A DNA stretch of 64,000 bases from Lenzites betulinus (lineage: Eukaryota; Basidiomycota; Agaricomycetes; Polyporales; Polyporaceae): contig JABYQU010000022.1 of assembly GCA_022264855.1 (NCBI GenBank), positions 310,001 to 374,000 on the forward strand, in the 5' to 3' direction. Both the position numbers and the translations under genes were made by a program. Each line of letters opens with the position of its first letter. The stretch's first letter is position 1. Positions 40,709 through 52,209 of the stretch are shown piece after piece. The notes under the pieces were generated by a model, which saw only the letters and a list, made by a program, of their open reading frames with translations, did no database searches and was not told the DNA's origin.

Positions 40709-41151
40709 CCTCACCCGTGTCCCCATCACCTCCCATTTCCCCTCTCTCTGGACGCCATACACGGTTTCGCATATCATATATGCACCTTACCCATGTTCAC
40801 CCCTCCGTCTTGATTTTGACATGCCATGGACGCCTAGCCCACGACCTTCAAAAGTTATAACACTACTCCTCACTCTAGATGTAGCAATCGGATCCCTTTA
40901 TAATGCATTAATTATCGTAGTCTCCCGACCCCGCGCGCGTGGGCGCGCACTGTGCGAGGGTACATTAAGTCGGAAGATCACGGGTGTGCTACTCTACTTA
41001 GATATGAGCGGTGGGTGCATCATCAAAAATGCAAGAAAGTGCAGTGGCAGTCGTGGTGACGTGTGGTGGTGGTAAGTACTAGATTAGCAGCGAGAGTAAC
41101 GGTGAGACGACTTTTGTTGGCCCAGGAGATGGTAGGAAGGTTGTTGGAATA
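40709..41151. other. convergent intergenic region
   Basis: Lies between the 3' ends of the heme lyase and TIM44 genes and should hold both 3' UTRs. No feature recognised. Confidence 0.5.
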
Positions 41152-42880
41152 TCAGAGGTATTGGCGAGCCGACCTGCGTCCCATCTGCACCGTGCAGTCA
41201 GCATTATGCGTATATAAGTCATTCTGGGCAATTGTCAACGTACCTCGACGATCTTCCAGCCACCAGTAAGCTCGTTGTCGAGCTCCTCTTCCACGCGTGT
41301 GATGACAGCGGCATAGTGACACTGCTCGACACGGTCTTCGGCACCAACAACGATCTCGCCCGTCTTCACGTTCCGGAAGAGGAGCATCTCCTGCGTCGCG
41401 AAGGTAATTACGAACACGGGGACTTCGTTCTCCAGGATCTTGCCCGTCGAGATCTACGTGAAGTACCAGCGATCAGGAGGGTGCAAGCCGAGGGCAACCG
41501 GGGTCTACGCACGTCAACTTGCCGGATGTCCAGTACTTTGCTGTCGCTGATCAGGCCCTGCTTCAAGTACTGTTCCATGGTCGCCCAAAGCACGTTATAT
41601 GTCTGTCCAATGCTCGTTAGTTAACTGCTCGACTACAATTCAAAGGTCACTTACCGCCTCGCCACACCACGCCTGCAACGCCTCCCGGTCTGCGCTCAGG
41701 TACGCGTCAACAATCTCGGGCACGATGTACTCTCGGAGCTCGCGCTCGAAGCTCTCCATGTTGAACGTCGGGTCGAGCGCCTTCATGAGCCGCTGCACCT
41801 GCGCGCTCTCGTTCTCGTCGAACCACCCGCCGATTGTCTCCGTCACGCCGCGAATCGAAGAAATGACAGGGTTCTCGCTCTCGTCGTACTGCTGTCGTAG
41901 CTCCGCGAGCGAGCGCAGAAGCGGGTTCGTCTCCTTTAGCTTGTTCCATTTCTCCTGCCGTGGTGAGTCCTTGTGCAGTACAAGCGCCTGGCCTGCTCTG
42001 AGGGGAGAGGCAAGGTAAACTTCAGTATATTGTGCGCCAGGTATTGAAGAGATACATACTCGGCGTTGGCCTTCACACGGTGGCCGATGCTGTTCTTGCC
42101 CGCCTTTGCCAAGCGTAGCTGTCGGCGCATCCGCCGCGCCTCCTTCTCCTCAAAACCGGCGTGTTTCGCCGTTCCACTATCATCCAACGCGTCGGAAATC
42201 GTTTCTGACAGCGTCTTATACGCAGCAGTGTTGCGTATTGGTTCTGTCGTCTTCTCGATCGTGGATGACAAGGCAGCTGAAGCACGGGAGATCTAAAGTT
42301 ATACATTTATTAGCATGCAATTAGCCGTAGTATTGTTTTGTGTCCCCTTACCGCTCTCGCGAGCTCACTCTCTTCCATGGTCTTGAGGGCTTCGCCTACA
42401 GCGTCACCGACCTTGATGCCAGCTTTTCGGAGCTCCTCGGCCGCGGCACGCAAACGAGGGTTCTCTTTAATGCTAGACGTCAACTATAAGTGTGTCCATG
42501 ATCAGAAGTCGTCGTATAATAATTCTCAAAACAAAACGCACCCTTGCACGCTCATACGCCTCCTTCGCGCGCTTCATGGCCTCGGAGTCCTGGAACTTCT
42601 CCACGTCTCCCTGGAGCTGCTTGACGTTGTCCTGCAGCTCCCGGTTCTTCCGCAACTCGTCCTTGAGAACGTCCACAAACGTCTGGAACGGGGACTTGGG
42701 AGCTTCATTGTTATGACGGCGGGCGGAGGAGTGGAATGACGCTGCGTGTGCCCGGGCAGCGACGGCAGGGTGCAGAGCGAGAGGTACAGGGCGCAACGCC
42801 TGTCTGCTGAGCAGCAAAGCCCTGATTTGAGCAGGCGCGGACTTTGTCACTACTGCATTGCGCAAATGACGGGGAAGCAT
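41152..42880 (-). CDS. TIM44: mitochondrial import inner membrane translocase subunit TIM44
   Basis: Peripheral matrix-side subunit that links the TIM23 channel to mtHsp70 in the PAM import motor. Seven exons (42880-42542, 42483-42352, 42292-42060, 41997-41655, 41602-41513, 41453-41244, 41184-41152) give 459 residues. Start MLPRHLRNAVV opens a basic presequence ending near FHSSARRHN. An N-terminal coiled-coil region (ELRKNRELQDNVKQLQGDVE) binds Hsp70. The C-terminal Tim44 domain shows MESFERELREYIVPEIVDAY, STGKILENEVPVFVI and QEMLLFRNVKTGEIVVGAED. The last exon is 33 nt, MGRRSARQYL. It shares a promoter with the next gene, another mitochondrial protein. Confidence 0.95.
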
Positions 42881-43095
42881 GGCGAAGGAAAGGCAGGAGA
42901 GGGTGGACAGGATAGAGTGCCGAGATGCACTCGTAGCAGCGTGTCGCAAAGATTCTGTGAGCAAGCGCTCGACTTCCACGTGCGACTGACGACCCTAACC
43001 CTAGACCGGAGTTAGGGTTAAAGCGGTGTCGTCATACATAGTAGTTCGCACTTCCAGCTCCCCGAGTTGCTGCTCGCCCACGACGTTGTCTAAAC
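42881..43095. promoter_or_regulatory. shared divergent promoter, TIM44 / enoyl reductase, with telobox inverted repeat
   Basis: Only 215 bp separate the two mitochondrial genes. Inside it lie ACCCTAACCCTAG (42992-43004) and GTTAGGGTTA (43011-43020) in opposite orientation, six bases apart. ACCCTAA-type boxes occur in promoters of housekeeping genes in several eukaryotes and bind telomere-repeat factors; a role here is inferred. Confidence 0.6.
42992..43020. repeat. telomere-repeat-like inverted repeat
   Basis: Contains CCCTAACCCTA on one side and TTAGGGTTA on the other around a six-base centre. It could form a short hairpin. It is far from any chromosome end in this window and is flanked by single-copy genes. 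Confidence 0.75.
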
Positions 43096-44581
43096 ATGCT
43101 TTCACGCTGTACCACGCGTCTTACTCGCAATCCTTCGTGTGCAGTGTCCTTCCGATGTTATATCACCGCTCGAGCTATCTCTAATCGTGCTGTGGTCTTC
43201 ACTGAGAACGGCGATCCTACTAAGGTCCTGCGAGTTCAATCCTATGAACCCGCTCCTCCACCACCAGCGGACTCTGTGCATGTTCGTTTCCGTCTCTCGC
43301 CGATAAACCCATCGGACATCAATGTAGTCCAAGGTGTATACCCTGCGAAGCCGATGCAACTGGAGCTCTCCGGCGCAAACGTGCTCGTTGGCGGCAATGA
43401 GGGACTCGCTGAGATTGTCGATGTCGGCAGCAGCGTAACGGGCCTCCAGAAGGGCGACTGGGTCGTGCCGGCGATAGCCCAGGTTGGGACATGGTCGTCT
43501 TCGCGCACCCTACGTGCCGAGGACGTGATCAAGCTCCCTGCAAATGAGCTGAGTGAAGTGAACGCTGCAACCATAAGTGCAAGTTTGTGTCCCTTGTCAG
43601 CGAGGCGAATAGGTTGATAAGACGCACAACAGGTAAACCCAGCCACTGCCTATAACATGCTTCATCAGTTCGTAGACCTTAAGGAAGGAGATTGGGTGCT
43701 CCAGAATGGTCTCGCTACCCCCATCTTTGGTGGATGCAGACAACGCTGACGTGATTCTGCTCCTTCACAGGTGGAAATAGTGCGGTCCGTATACAGTAAC
43801 AATTCGGCCACAAGACACGATTGACCCTATGGACTACAGGTCGGCCAGGCGGTCATACAAATTGCTGCTCGCAAGGGCATTAAGACTATCAACTTCGTCC
43901 GTAACAGGTAGCGCGTCAACTCCAAATCTATGGTCTGACGCGTGCGCTGAGTATTGTAGGCCGAACCTAGACCAAACTATGTTGCAACTCGCCCAACTGG
44001 GAGCAACACATGTCTTCAGCTATGACGCCCTTACGGACAAGTCACTCGCAAAGCATGTGAAGCAATGGACTAGCAATAGCGTATGTTGCCAAGCATCGCA
44101 CCGTTTGTTCGCGACTCAGTCAGCAACATCTTCAGCCCATTCGACTTATGCTCAATTGCGTTGGTGGTCCCGACACAACCGCCATGACCCGTCTTTTGGG
44201 CGACAACGCGCACCTTGTGTCCTATGGAGCGATGTCGAAGAAGCCACTGGCGCTTCCCACGTCGCTCTTCATCTTCAAAAACCTCGTCGCACAAGGGTTC
44301 TGGCAGAGCACTTGGTACAAACAACACACACGCCAAGAACGAGAGGATCTGATGAAGACGCTCGCGAGTTTCAAGGTCGGTCTCACAGCCCCGGCGGCGG
44401 GCGCTGCTTGCTGGTCACTGACGTGTCCTTTGTCGCCCATGAACAGTTGAAGGAGCCAGAGCACGAGGTATTGGACCTTTCCACAGACGCAAGTGATGAA
44501 GCCGCGACCCAACGTTTACGGGAGGCCTTGACCAAGATGGAGCAGGGCTATGGAAAGAAGGTGCTTCTGCGCCTGGGGTAA
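43096..44581 (+). CDS. ETR1: mitochondrial trans-2-enoyl-CoA/ACP reductase (MECR/ETR1)
   Basis: NADPH-dependent last step of mitochondrial type II fatty acid synthesis, needed for lipoic acid and respiration. Seven exons (43096-43578, 43633-43708, 43771-43784, 43840-43907, 43960-44080, 44136-44375, 44447-44581) give 378 residues. A basic Arg/Ser/Cys-rich presequence precedes the MDR fold. NPSDINVVQGVYP has the substrate-site region; NEGLAEIVDVGSSV follows; NPATAYNMLHQFVDLKEGDW and the NADPH loop region GGNSAVGQAVIQIAARKGIK are typical of MECR. The third exon is 14 nt and encodes GNSA. The first intron starts GC (GCAAGT). Confidence 0.95.
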
Positions 44582-44788
44582 GTGGCCTACTGTTAATAAG
44601 TCATAAAATGAGAATGTGCCATCCTCGGTATCTGGCCGGTCTCAGAATATACTTGTACCTGCAACGATTCATACTTGGCTTTCTTGTGAACGTCCAGCCA
44701 AGACATGCAAAGCGTGTTGAGAGCACCCATACAACGTAGACCAGCCCAATATATAGAGTCGTAATGAACATCGGCAAAGATTAGCGCA

Positions 44789-45660
44789 TTAATGCATTTT
44801 CCTTTCCTCGAAGAAACGCTTCGAGTTACACCGATGTCAGCGCGCCTGAAGCCATATGATACAGGGCGCGCACTCACCTTGAGGTGCCTCAGCTGCCATA
44901 CGCACGTCCCGAGGAGCACGCCAATCTGTGCCAACGTGTACCATACCGCGCGCGAGTTTGTCTCCTCACTCAGGTCCCGGAATGCAGCCTCGCGCTCGCG
45001 CTGGTATTGCTGTTCGCGGCGGACATCCTCGAGCTTCATGTTGAGGTCGCGCAGCTTCTGCGAGAGCTCCGAGACATGCGAGCGGTCGTGTTCCGCATCG
45101 GGCTTTGTGCTGCCAATGACAATGTCGAGGTAGAGGCGGATATGCGTGTTCGTAAACCATGAAGCGCCGTAGTTGCTTGAAAGACAGATCGAGTGGTCGC
45201 CGGAGTCGTGCGAGGTGAAGGTGAAGCGGCCATCAGACGGCCCGCGAGTTTTCACGACATTGTGCTGTGTCTCGAGTTCCTGAAGTTCAGAAAAGCACCG
45301 CGCAAAGAAGCGGGTGGGGGTGTTATGTTAAATATAAAGAACAGGGACACATGTGGCGCAAGACTTACGTCCACTTCGACCAGAATACCGAGGTTGGGGT
45401 TCTCAACATATTTCTGCTCTGTTTCTGACCATTCAAGAGCCCTGTAATGTCCTGCACGGTGTATGGACACGTCAGCATCCAGCTCGTCCAGGGCGCCCTG
45501 CCACCTCGCACGCACCCTCCACGATCGTTTCCGACGGAAGCTCTTCGATGAAGCACCGCTTCTCGTTGGTATCCAAGTAAAAGTGCAGCGCATTAGCCGC
45601 AGTGGCAAAGACAAGGAGGAGACATAGCGCGAGCAAAGGGGGCCGGCGGGAGTAAGCCAT
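44789..45660 (-). CDS. p24-alpha family cargo receptor (Erp1/TMED9 type)
   Basis: Type I membrane protein of COPI and COPII vesicles that helps load cargo such as GPI-anchored proteins. Exons 45660-45516, 45451-45369, 45279-44878 and 44818-44789 give 219 residues. Signal peptide PPLLALCLLLVFATAANA is followed by LHFYLDTNEKRCFIEELPSE, the alpha-subfamily start of the GOLD domain. GRFTFTSHDSGDHSICLSS holds the second Cys of the disulfide. A coiled coil (KLRDLNMKLEDVRREQQYQR), a membrane helix (AVWYTLAQIGVLLGTCVW) and the tail RHLKRFFEERKMH with an FF sorting motif complete it. Confidence 0.95.
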
Positions 45661-45834
45661 GGAGGGACGAGTACGGGACGGGCGTGTCGATGGTCGTGAC
45701 GAGGAAGCAGGATCTAGCGTGGGAACCGTTTCGCGCGGGCGCTGCTATAGATTTTTGGACCTCGCGCGCGCCGACCATCTTCGCATCTCTCTCGCTCGTA
45801 CCGCCTCACTGCTGCTGCAACAGGCTCGCCCAAG
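45661..45834. promoter_or_regulatory. shared divergent promoter, p24 gene / RPF1
   Basis: Only 174 bp between divergent start codons, so transcription of both must be driven from here. It contains ATAGATTTTTGG (45747-45758) and CTCTCTCGCTC-type pyrimidine runs before the RPF1 ATG. Confidence 0.55.
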
Positions 45835-47310
45835 ATGCCTCCAAGTCGGTTTGAGCCGTCGACCATCAAGAACAAAATCAAACGCGAGGAGATCGCGGGC
45901 AAGCAGAAGAAGGCGAAGCGCCAGGAAAAGCTGCAGAAGAGACTCGTGCAGGCGAAGGCAGAGGCCAATGATCCTTTGCTCAAGAAAGTGCGCTCTTCTA
46001 TGGTTGTATCGTCGCTTAACTCAGATGCTCATGTACGCTTGACTTGTAGAAACGTCTAGCACAAAATGTGCCCCGAACGCTAGACAACACTCGCGAATTC
46101 GACCCCTCCATCCTTACGGCGAATCCAAATGCCGAGGCGGGCCCGTCGACCCTGGCATCTCAAGAGGATCCCGCTAATGGAGAGAAGCAGCCCGAGCAAC
46201 AACCGGAGGACGAGTCCGCGGCGGATATAGCGAACGACCCATTTGCTGCGTATTTCTCTGGAGCAGTGGACCCCAGCGTACCTCCAAAAGTTCTCGTCAC
46301 CACCTCGCCGAAAGCAACACGGACAACGTATGATTTTTGCGATGAACTCGTGGGCATCTTCCCCGGTGCAGAGTTCATCAGGCGTAAAAAGGGGAAGGGA
46401 TTCGAAATGGGCAGGATCGCTGGCTGGGCTGCAAACCGAGGCTATAGTCATCTTATGGTGGTGAATGAAGATTCGAAAAAGACGAGTGAGAACCGCACTT
46501 TGTCCTACTTACGAGCATGCCCATTGACTGTCGCGGACCAGATGCCATCACCATGGTGTACCTCCCCTCCGGCCCCACTGCATACTTCAAGCTCACCTCG
46601 GTTGAGCTTTCCCAGAAAATCTCCGTGAGTGTCTGCATATAGGCCGACGCAAGGCTACGTACTGAGTATACCACAGGGCCATGCACGAGCGACTACACAT
46701 TATCCGGAGCTCGTACTGAACGGCTTCGTGACACGACTAGGCCACACCGTCGGCCGACTCTTCCAGACCTTCTTCCCCCCGATGCCCGAGTTTCAGGGAC
46801 GGCAGGTAGTGACTCTGCACAACCAGCGAGACTTCCTCTTCTTCAGGAGACATCGGTACGTAGCCCGCCGACCCTGTGCCTGGCGCTCCGTTTTATCTCG
46901 GGGCTTATTTGTGCAATTCGCCGCCACAGATATGCATTCAGATCGACGGAGAAGGTTGCGCTGCAGGAGATCGGGCCCCGATTCACGCTGAAGTTGCGGT
47001 CTCTCAAGAAGGGCCTGCCAGCTGTCAAGAATCTGGGCGCGCCGAGCAAGCACTTAGAGTTCGACGCCGAGGAGAACGAGCAAGAACGGCAGGCGCTGAA
47101 GGACGTCGAGATGGGGGAGAGCGCAGCTCAAGAAGAGAATGAGGAACAGGACGCCCAGCCTGCGAAACAGTCGCAGAAGGTCGTTCCTCCGACTGAAGAC
47201 GAGTTCTTGTGGATGTGGAAGGTATGTCTGGGCATTGCTCGTGCTCACGTCCTCTCATTGACTGTCTCTAGCCCGAGCTGGAGACTACAAGGCGGACTTT
47301 CTTTTTGTAG
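45835..47310 (+). CDS. RPF1: ribosome production factor 1 (Brix domain)
   Basis: Nucleolar Brix-domain protein needed for 27S pre-rRNA processing and 60S assembly. Six exons (45835-45987, 46050-46485, 46542-46624, 46677-46855, 46930-47221, 47272-47310) give 393 residues. The basic N-terminus [19 protein letters not shown] is followed by an acidic linker, then the Brix domain: [112 protein letters not shown] (alone) ends the core. The protein finishes [14 protein letters not shown], the RPF1 C-terminal signature. It is the second 60S factor in this window after MAK16. Confidence 0.96.
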
Positions 47311-47663
47311 CCCTCGACCTGTGTTCTAATGTTCCAGTTTGTATCACTCATTCAAAGGGTGTTATACTATCTGGCTGCTTGCCCTCAGTTCCGCAGACGT
47401 CCAAATCAAATACTCCCGGTCACGAGTAACTTCCAAGCGTGAGGCGTATGCTTTGCAATATCCGACCAGTCTGAAGAAATATGACAGGGAAATTTCATTT
47501 CATAAGATGGACAGGCTACATATTGTACGAGTCCATACGACCGGCACTGAAACTTTTGCGGAAGACAAACCACTGGTTTTGCCTCCGACACGCGCGCCGT
47601 CTAGCTTGACGGTCCTGGGGGATTCGTAAGAGAAGGCTCGAGACCGGTTCGCACAATACTCAC
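47311..47663. other. convergent intergenic region
   Basis: 353 bp between the stop codons of RPF1 and the GH7 gene. No feature recognised. Confidence 0.5.
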
Positions 47664-49150
47664 TTAGGCGTAGGTCGAGCCAATGGGACCGAACTTAATG
47701 TTGGAGAAGATGACGTTCGCGTTCGCGCTCTGCGACTCGACGTCGGTGGGGACACCGGAGGTCGTCGGGCACGGGCCACGCGCGACACCAGGCTGAGACG
47801 CGTCGGCGTCGGTGGGGTAGTCGCTGTCGAGCCAGAGCATGTTCGCGGCGTGGTCGTCCCAGATGCTCATGACGAGGACCATGCCCTGCTCGAACGCCGC
47901 GCCCATCTGCGCGAGGCCGCCGAGCTTCTCGAACGTGTTGGTGTCGCCGAACGCCTGCTTCTGCGCGTTGCAGAAGTCGTCGGTGATGGAGTCGAACGTG
48001 TCCATGCCCGCGATGTTCGTCTTCGAGTTCGCGATCACCTGCCCGTTCTGCACGTACAGCCGCCGGATCTCGGAGAGCGCGCCGGACGTCGTGTTGTCCG
48101 CGGTCACGAACTGCGTCACGACGGTGAACTTCGAGCTGGTGTCGACGGTCTTCCCGACGCCGAGGAACGTCTGGTCGCCCATGCGGAAGGAGTTGAAGTC
48201 GCAGCCGTCCTTGTCGCAGATGCCGTCGTACCGGTCGTCGCCGGCGCCGCAGTCCGTGCCCTCGCAACGCGTCTGGCCCTGGACGGAGCAGACGTGGGGA
48301 GTGACCGCTGCCCCGTTCTGGTTCGCCTCCCAGATGTCCATCTCGTTGCAGCACGTCCCGTACTGGCCAGTGCCCGCGTTCGGGTCGTTAGGAGAGCCCT
48401 CCCACCCAAGTACGTTGGCCTAGCAGGTAACGGTGAGCATACCTCTGCGAACTCGTCAAACGACGCCACTGTACCTCGCCGTTGATGAACTTGATGTCTT
48501 GAGGGCACTGGGTGTCGCAGTAGCCGGTGCCGTACTTGGAGCCGGCCTTGTTGGTCGGGAAGCGGGACTCGCCGCCGTCACTGTCCATCTCCACGAAGTA
48601 GAGCGCGCCGTTAAGACCGCAGGGGAGGTTCGACATGTCGACGTCGAATGTGAACTCCTGGTTCTTGAGGTTGAACATCTCATACGTGCTGTCGTCTTCG
48701 GAGAGGAGATAGACACGCGAGCCGATGTTGGTGGAGTACTGGCCGTTCGTCACGAACTTCAGGTTGAGCTGGTCGCCGCTGGTGGTGATACCGTAGGTTC
48801 CTGCAAAGAATGAATCGGTCAATATCTGACACAAACCCATATAGGGACTATTGCGTGCCCTCGTAATCAGCACCGTCGAGCGCGCAGTTCTGGGCGCAGG
48901 TGGTCGGGTCAGGGCAAAGCGTCGCGTCCCAGGTGTTACCGGTGTAGCAGTTGGTAGAGTCGCTCGTGGAGTGCAGCCAACGCCAATTGGAGTCGAGAAC
49001 AACGGAGCGTTGTAAAGTCTGGCAGCTACCGCCTGCAGCGCATTGCTGGACGCTGATCTTGGGGTGAGTCTCAGCGGTGAGCGTGCCGACTTGCTGACCG
49101 TAGGCGACGGCCAAGAAGGAAAGCGAGAGAAGAGCGGCAGCGGGGAACAT
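47664..49150 (-). CDS. glycoside hydrolase family 7 cellobiohydrolase (CBH-I type), no CBM1
   Basis: Secreted enzyme that releases cellobiose from the reducing ends of cellulose. Exons 49150-48859, 48800-48475 and 48419-47664 give 457 residues. An 18-residue signal peptide precedes [19 protein letters not shown]. The active-site motif NEMDIWEAN holds the nucleophile Glu, the assisting Asp and the acid/base Glu. [35 protein letters not shown] and [20 protein letters not shown] with its substrate-loop residues, and the many paired cysteines, are typical. It ends at FGPIGSTYA with no linker or CBM1, so it is a catalytic-domain-only enzyme. The first intron starts GC (GCACGC). High GC at third positions fits high expression. 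Confidence 0.97.
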
Positions 49151-49985
49151 GTTGCTTGTCGAGGTGAAGTGCTGTTGGTGCTGGTAGAGCGACTGTCGAG
49201 TCGATGAGGTTGAGGGGTGCTTGTCGCAGATTTTATACTGCTCGTGAACGGATTAAATCCGGGCTCGGGGGGCTCAGTTGGGCCATGGGCGGGATGTGGT
49301 GGTCGGTTCTCCCGACGCTGCCGCAAGACACGTTGGCACAAAGTGCAAAACAACTCCCTGCATGACAAGAAGTAGGTTGGAGTCGATGGGCCCGAAAGAT
49401 ACCGAGTTCACGAGGTTGAGATGTTTGCGGGTGGGGGCAAACCGCATCGTCCTTCATCCGAGTCAAGGATGCACTGGGACCCGAAGAGAGACCGTCGGCT
49501 ACAAGCACATGAGTGCTGTAAGACATACAGCGCCGCAACTCTTTGCAAAAATGACTGTCTTGTGCGCTGAAGAACAGCAGTAGAAGTCATGAAGGTGGAG
49601 CAAAGCGCCTCCTTAGAGCCCGAAGAGGATCCGTCCAAAAACCCATCCTGCCAAAGAACCAATCAGCGGGGTTGCATCCTCATAGAAGCGCAGACGGACC
49701 GTGAATTTCGGGACCCCAGAATGGACGTCTTCTCGGGGTCAAAACTGCTTGCACCGCCGCACCCCGCATATATACATCGTTTCGTCTGGGGTTGTCCAAT
49801 GTCCACGGGGAATATCCGGGTTGCAGCCGCCTAAGGACGTCATGCCGAGCTGTCGGTTTAAATCGCCCCACAGCGGGCTTACTTGACGATGATTCCCTCG
49901 GTCTTCTGTTCTCCGTGCACATGGAACACATTCCCTCGTAAAGGGGGGCCTTTGGAGGGTGGACTACTGTGGTAGCGGGTACCAA
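49151..49985 (-). promoter_or_regulatory. candidate GH7 cellulase promoter
   Basis: A TATAAAA element (plus strand TTTTATA at 49231-49237) lies about 80 bp upstream of the GH7 start codon. Further up are GCGGGG at 49666-49671 and CCCCGC at 49762-49767, both matching the SYGGRG site of the carbon-catabolite repressor CreA, and a CCAAT at about 49659. Glucose repression is an inference from these motifs and the known regulation of such genes. Confidence 0.5.
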
Positions 49986-50685
49986 ATAATTCGTATCGCG
50001 GATTTATCAGCTGAACAACACATCAGGCAGCAATCCAGCATTTCACCTGAGATATGTTTGCAAACAGGTCCTTAGACAAGTAGGCGGCGCGCTTCGACGG
50101 GGCCTGTGCGGAGTCAATACCTGTACGCAGTTGAAATAAGAGCATCATTCAACTAATTCGAGCGTCCACCAATGGACTATTTTTACATCACTGGATGAGC
50201 GACAGACCCGAGGCTGGATGCGCAAAGGAGAGCAGCGGACCTACTGGTGATACGGCTCGTTGACCGAGCGAATTGAACCCAGACAACATAACCTATGTAC
50301 GTCGCTGCACGGATTTCGGTACCACAAAAGGCGTATCATGACGGCGCTGCCCCTTGGGATCCAAGCACTTTGGGCATGACTTGCCGCGTTGAGAAAGGAT
50401 GCTATCTCGCAGCCAACAGTCAACAAAATGAACAATTAACTGAGGGATATATACTGACCTCTGGAGAAAGCACATCAGAAGATGCCTGTGGCAGCAATAG
50501 CATGACGCACCTTGAAACCGGCTGCCAACACACGAGAGACTCCATAGTTCCACGAGGTTAGGAAGTTGAAAAAGACGGCGTTCTTCTTGCATAGGTATGA
50601 AGTCCGGATTAAACAAGATATTCGGGGAAAATCTAGTACTTGACCGCGAAGCGAACGAAGGCACATACGTAGCGACAAAAAAGGG
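49986..50685. other. intergenic, no gene recognised
   Basis: Short frames on both strands (for example 50293-50664 minus, 123 codons, Cys-rich) show no recognisable family or splice support. Could be a 3' extension of the F-box gene to its right. Confidence 0.4.
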
Positions 50686-50916
50686 CTATTTGCTGGGTGA
50701 GGATCGGATCACGAAACGAAATTGGGGGATTAAGGGTGCCAATTCCCCTAGCAGCCTTTCAGGAAGATAAACTATCCGGAGAGTGCTAGCATGTCGAGTG
50801 AGGAATACGTCTACCGCGCGGCAATCGTCGACTGAGGCTGACTGGCGTCGAAATAGGAAAAGGATCGCGGGGATGCAAACTTCGAACATTTCCAAGTTGA
50901 TAAAATGGCTCTCCTT

Positions 50917-51744
50917 CTAGAACTTGCGGAGAGAGTAGGTGTCAAAGTAGAGTTGAAAGTCCATAGTCAGGTTGACAAGATGAGGGAAGCTGGCTGATAA
51001 TGCCTGGGGAATAGTGAGGTAGTGGTGGAGGAAACCAAGCTGAAGGAACTCGGTCCTGAACCTTAATTTCAGCTTCGTGTACGAGGGGAATGTACGCTGC
51101 AAACGTAAATCAGCTGGTGTCCCCGATATCAATAAGGATGCATGGAGAAACATACGTCACTAGGCCATATATGTGAGTCTGCAGTAATATAGATGGCTCC
51201 GCTGAAGCTGGAGACGGTGGCCGGGAGAGTTTCGATAACCTGGAGAAATCCAGCCCATCCTCTCAGCGGCATGTGACAAAGCATGTTGAACCGTTGCAGA
51301 TTGGGAAAAACAGTAAGGATGGAGTTGTCGCTCAACATGTCCCAATCATCGGCTCCACGCCATTCACGGCCGAGGGTCAATTTCTTAACCCAAACGAGAG
51401 AGGGGTCGTCTCGAGAGACCTTGTATTCGCGGAAGGAAGAGATATTTCTGGGCGTGAGGACGACATTGTGGTGTAAAGCTGGTTGACACATTTCGTAGTT
51501 TCTGCGGCAGGTCAGGCCAAAATTCAAAGTAGTTTGTTGAGACACGAGCAGGAGGATTTGATGGATGAGCTCCGGCGGTAAATCACGGAGACACGTTCCA
51601 CTCGTCGAGATCGCTTTGGGCGTTTTCCCCTTTCTTTTCAGCTGGGATTATTGTGTTCGTCAAGCGATGGGAAGGCAGATGCAATGACTTGACGGTCGAG
51701 CTCACCTTACGTCGCAGAGAATGTATGTAATCGGCGAACTTCAT
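50917..51744 (-). CDS. F-box protein, possibly truncated by a stop codon
   Basis: Exons 51744-51706, 51641-51156 and 51096-50917 give 234 residues. The basic start MKFADYIHSLRRK joins in phase to LKRKGKTPK, then an F-box at about residues 30-70: CLRDLPPELIHQILLLVS, LNFGLTCRRNYEMCQPALHH. LRR-like segments follow (SLVWVKKLTLGREWRG, FPNLQRFNMLCHMPLRGW, FPHLVNLTMDFQLYF). The TAG at 50919-50917 is followed in the same frame by 77 more codons to 50686 (LEMFEVCIPAILFLFRR, LRIVYLPERLLGELAPLIPQ), so the stop may be a nonsense mutation or the rest a remnant. Likely an SCF substrate adaptor of unknown target. Confidence 0.7.
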
Positions 51745-52209
51745 TTCGAGACGGTAAGTTGCCGAACTAAATAGCGGATGGAGCCTTTGAATGGGTATAG
51801 CAAATATAGGAGGGGATTTCGATGAGCTGCGACGGTGAGTCCTGGCAGCCTGCCAGCTGGCACGACATTAGAAGCCTAACAACATGTGCGGGTGTATACA
51901 TGACAAACCGTATATAGTCGGCGCGGTGTACCACTGGGTGACCGAAGATGCCTCCGATAGTGCACACTGCGCAAGCCGATCGTACCAGCTGTAAGTTCAA
52001 ACGGTGGCCACTGTAGGCGTTTCTTGTAAGTTCAAGTTGAAGGAGGTTTGATCAGGTTTGTAAAGCGCGCATATAGGGCGTCTATATTTCCCAGAGTCTA
52101 TCACCAGTGACACCAGTACTACACACCTCTACCGCAGTTCCTCACCTTCACTATACAGACCTCCTCATCTGTATTTCTTATTAGCTGGGGCTGAACGGTC
52201 TATTCTGCG
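51745..52209. promoter_or_regulatory. divergent promoter, F-box gene / PRP40
   Basis: 465 bp between divergent start codons. No gene recognised. TGTAAGTTCAA is repeated at about 51989-52000 and 52025-52035. Confidence 0.45.

Noticed and set aside
42991..43020. true telomere or chromosome end
   Set aside because: Only three TTAGGG-like units in inverted orientation, embedded between single-copy genes.
47850..48485. 211- and 194-codon plus-strand frames opposite GH7
   Set aside because: Antisense shadow caused by strong GC3 bias in the cellulase gene.
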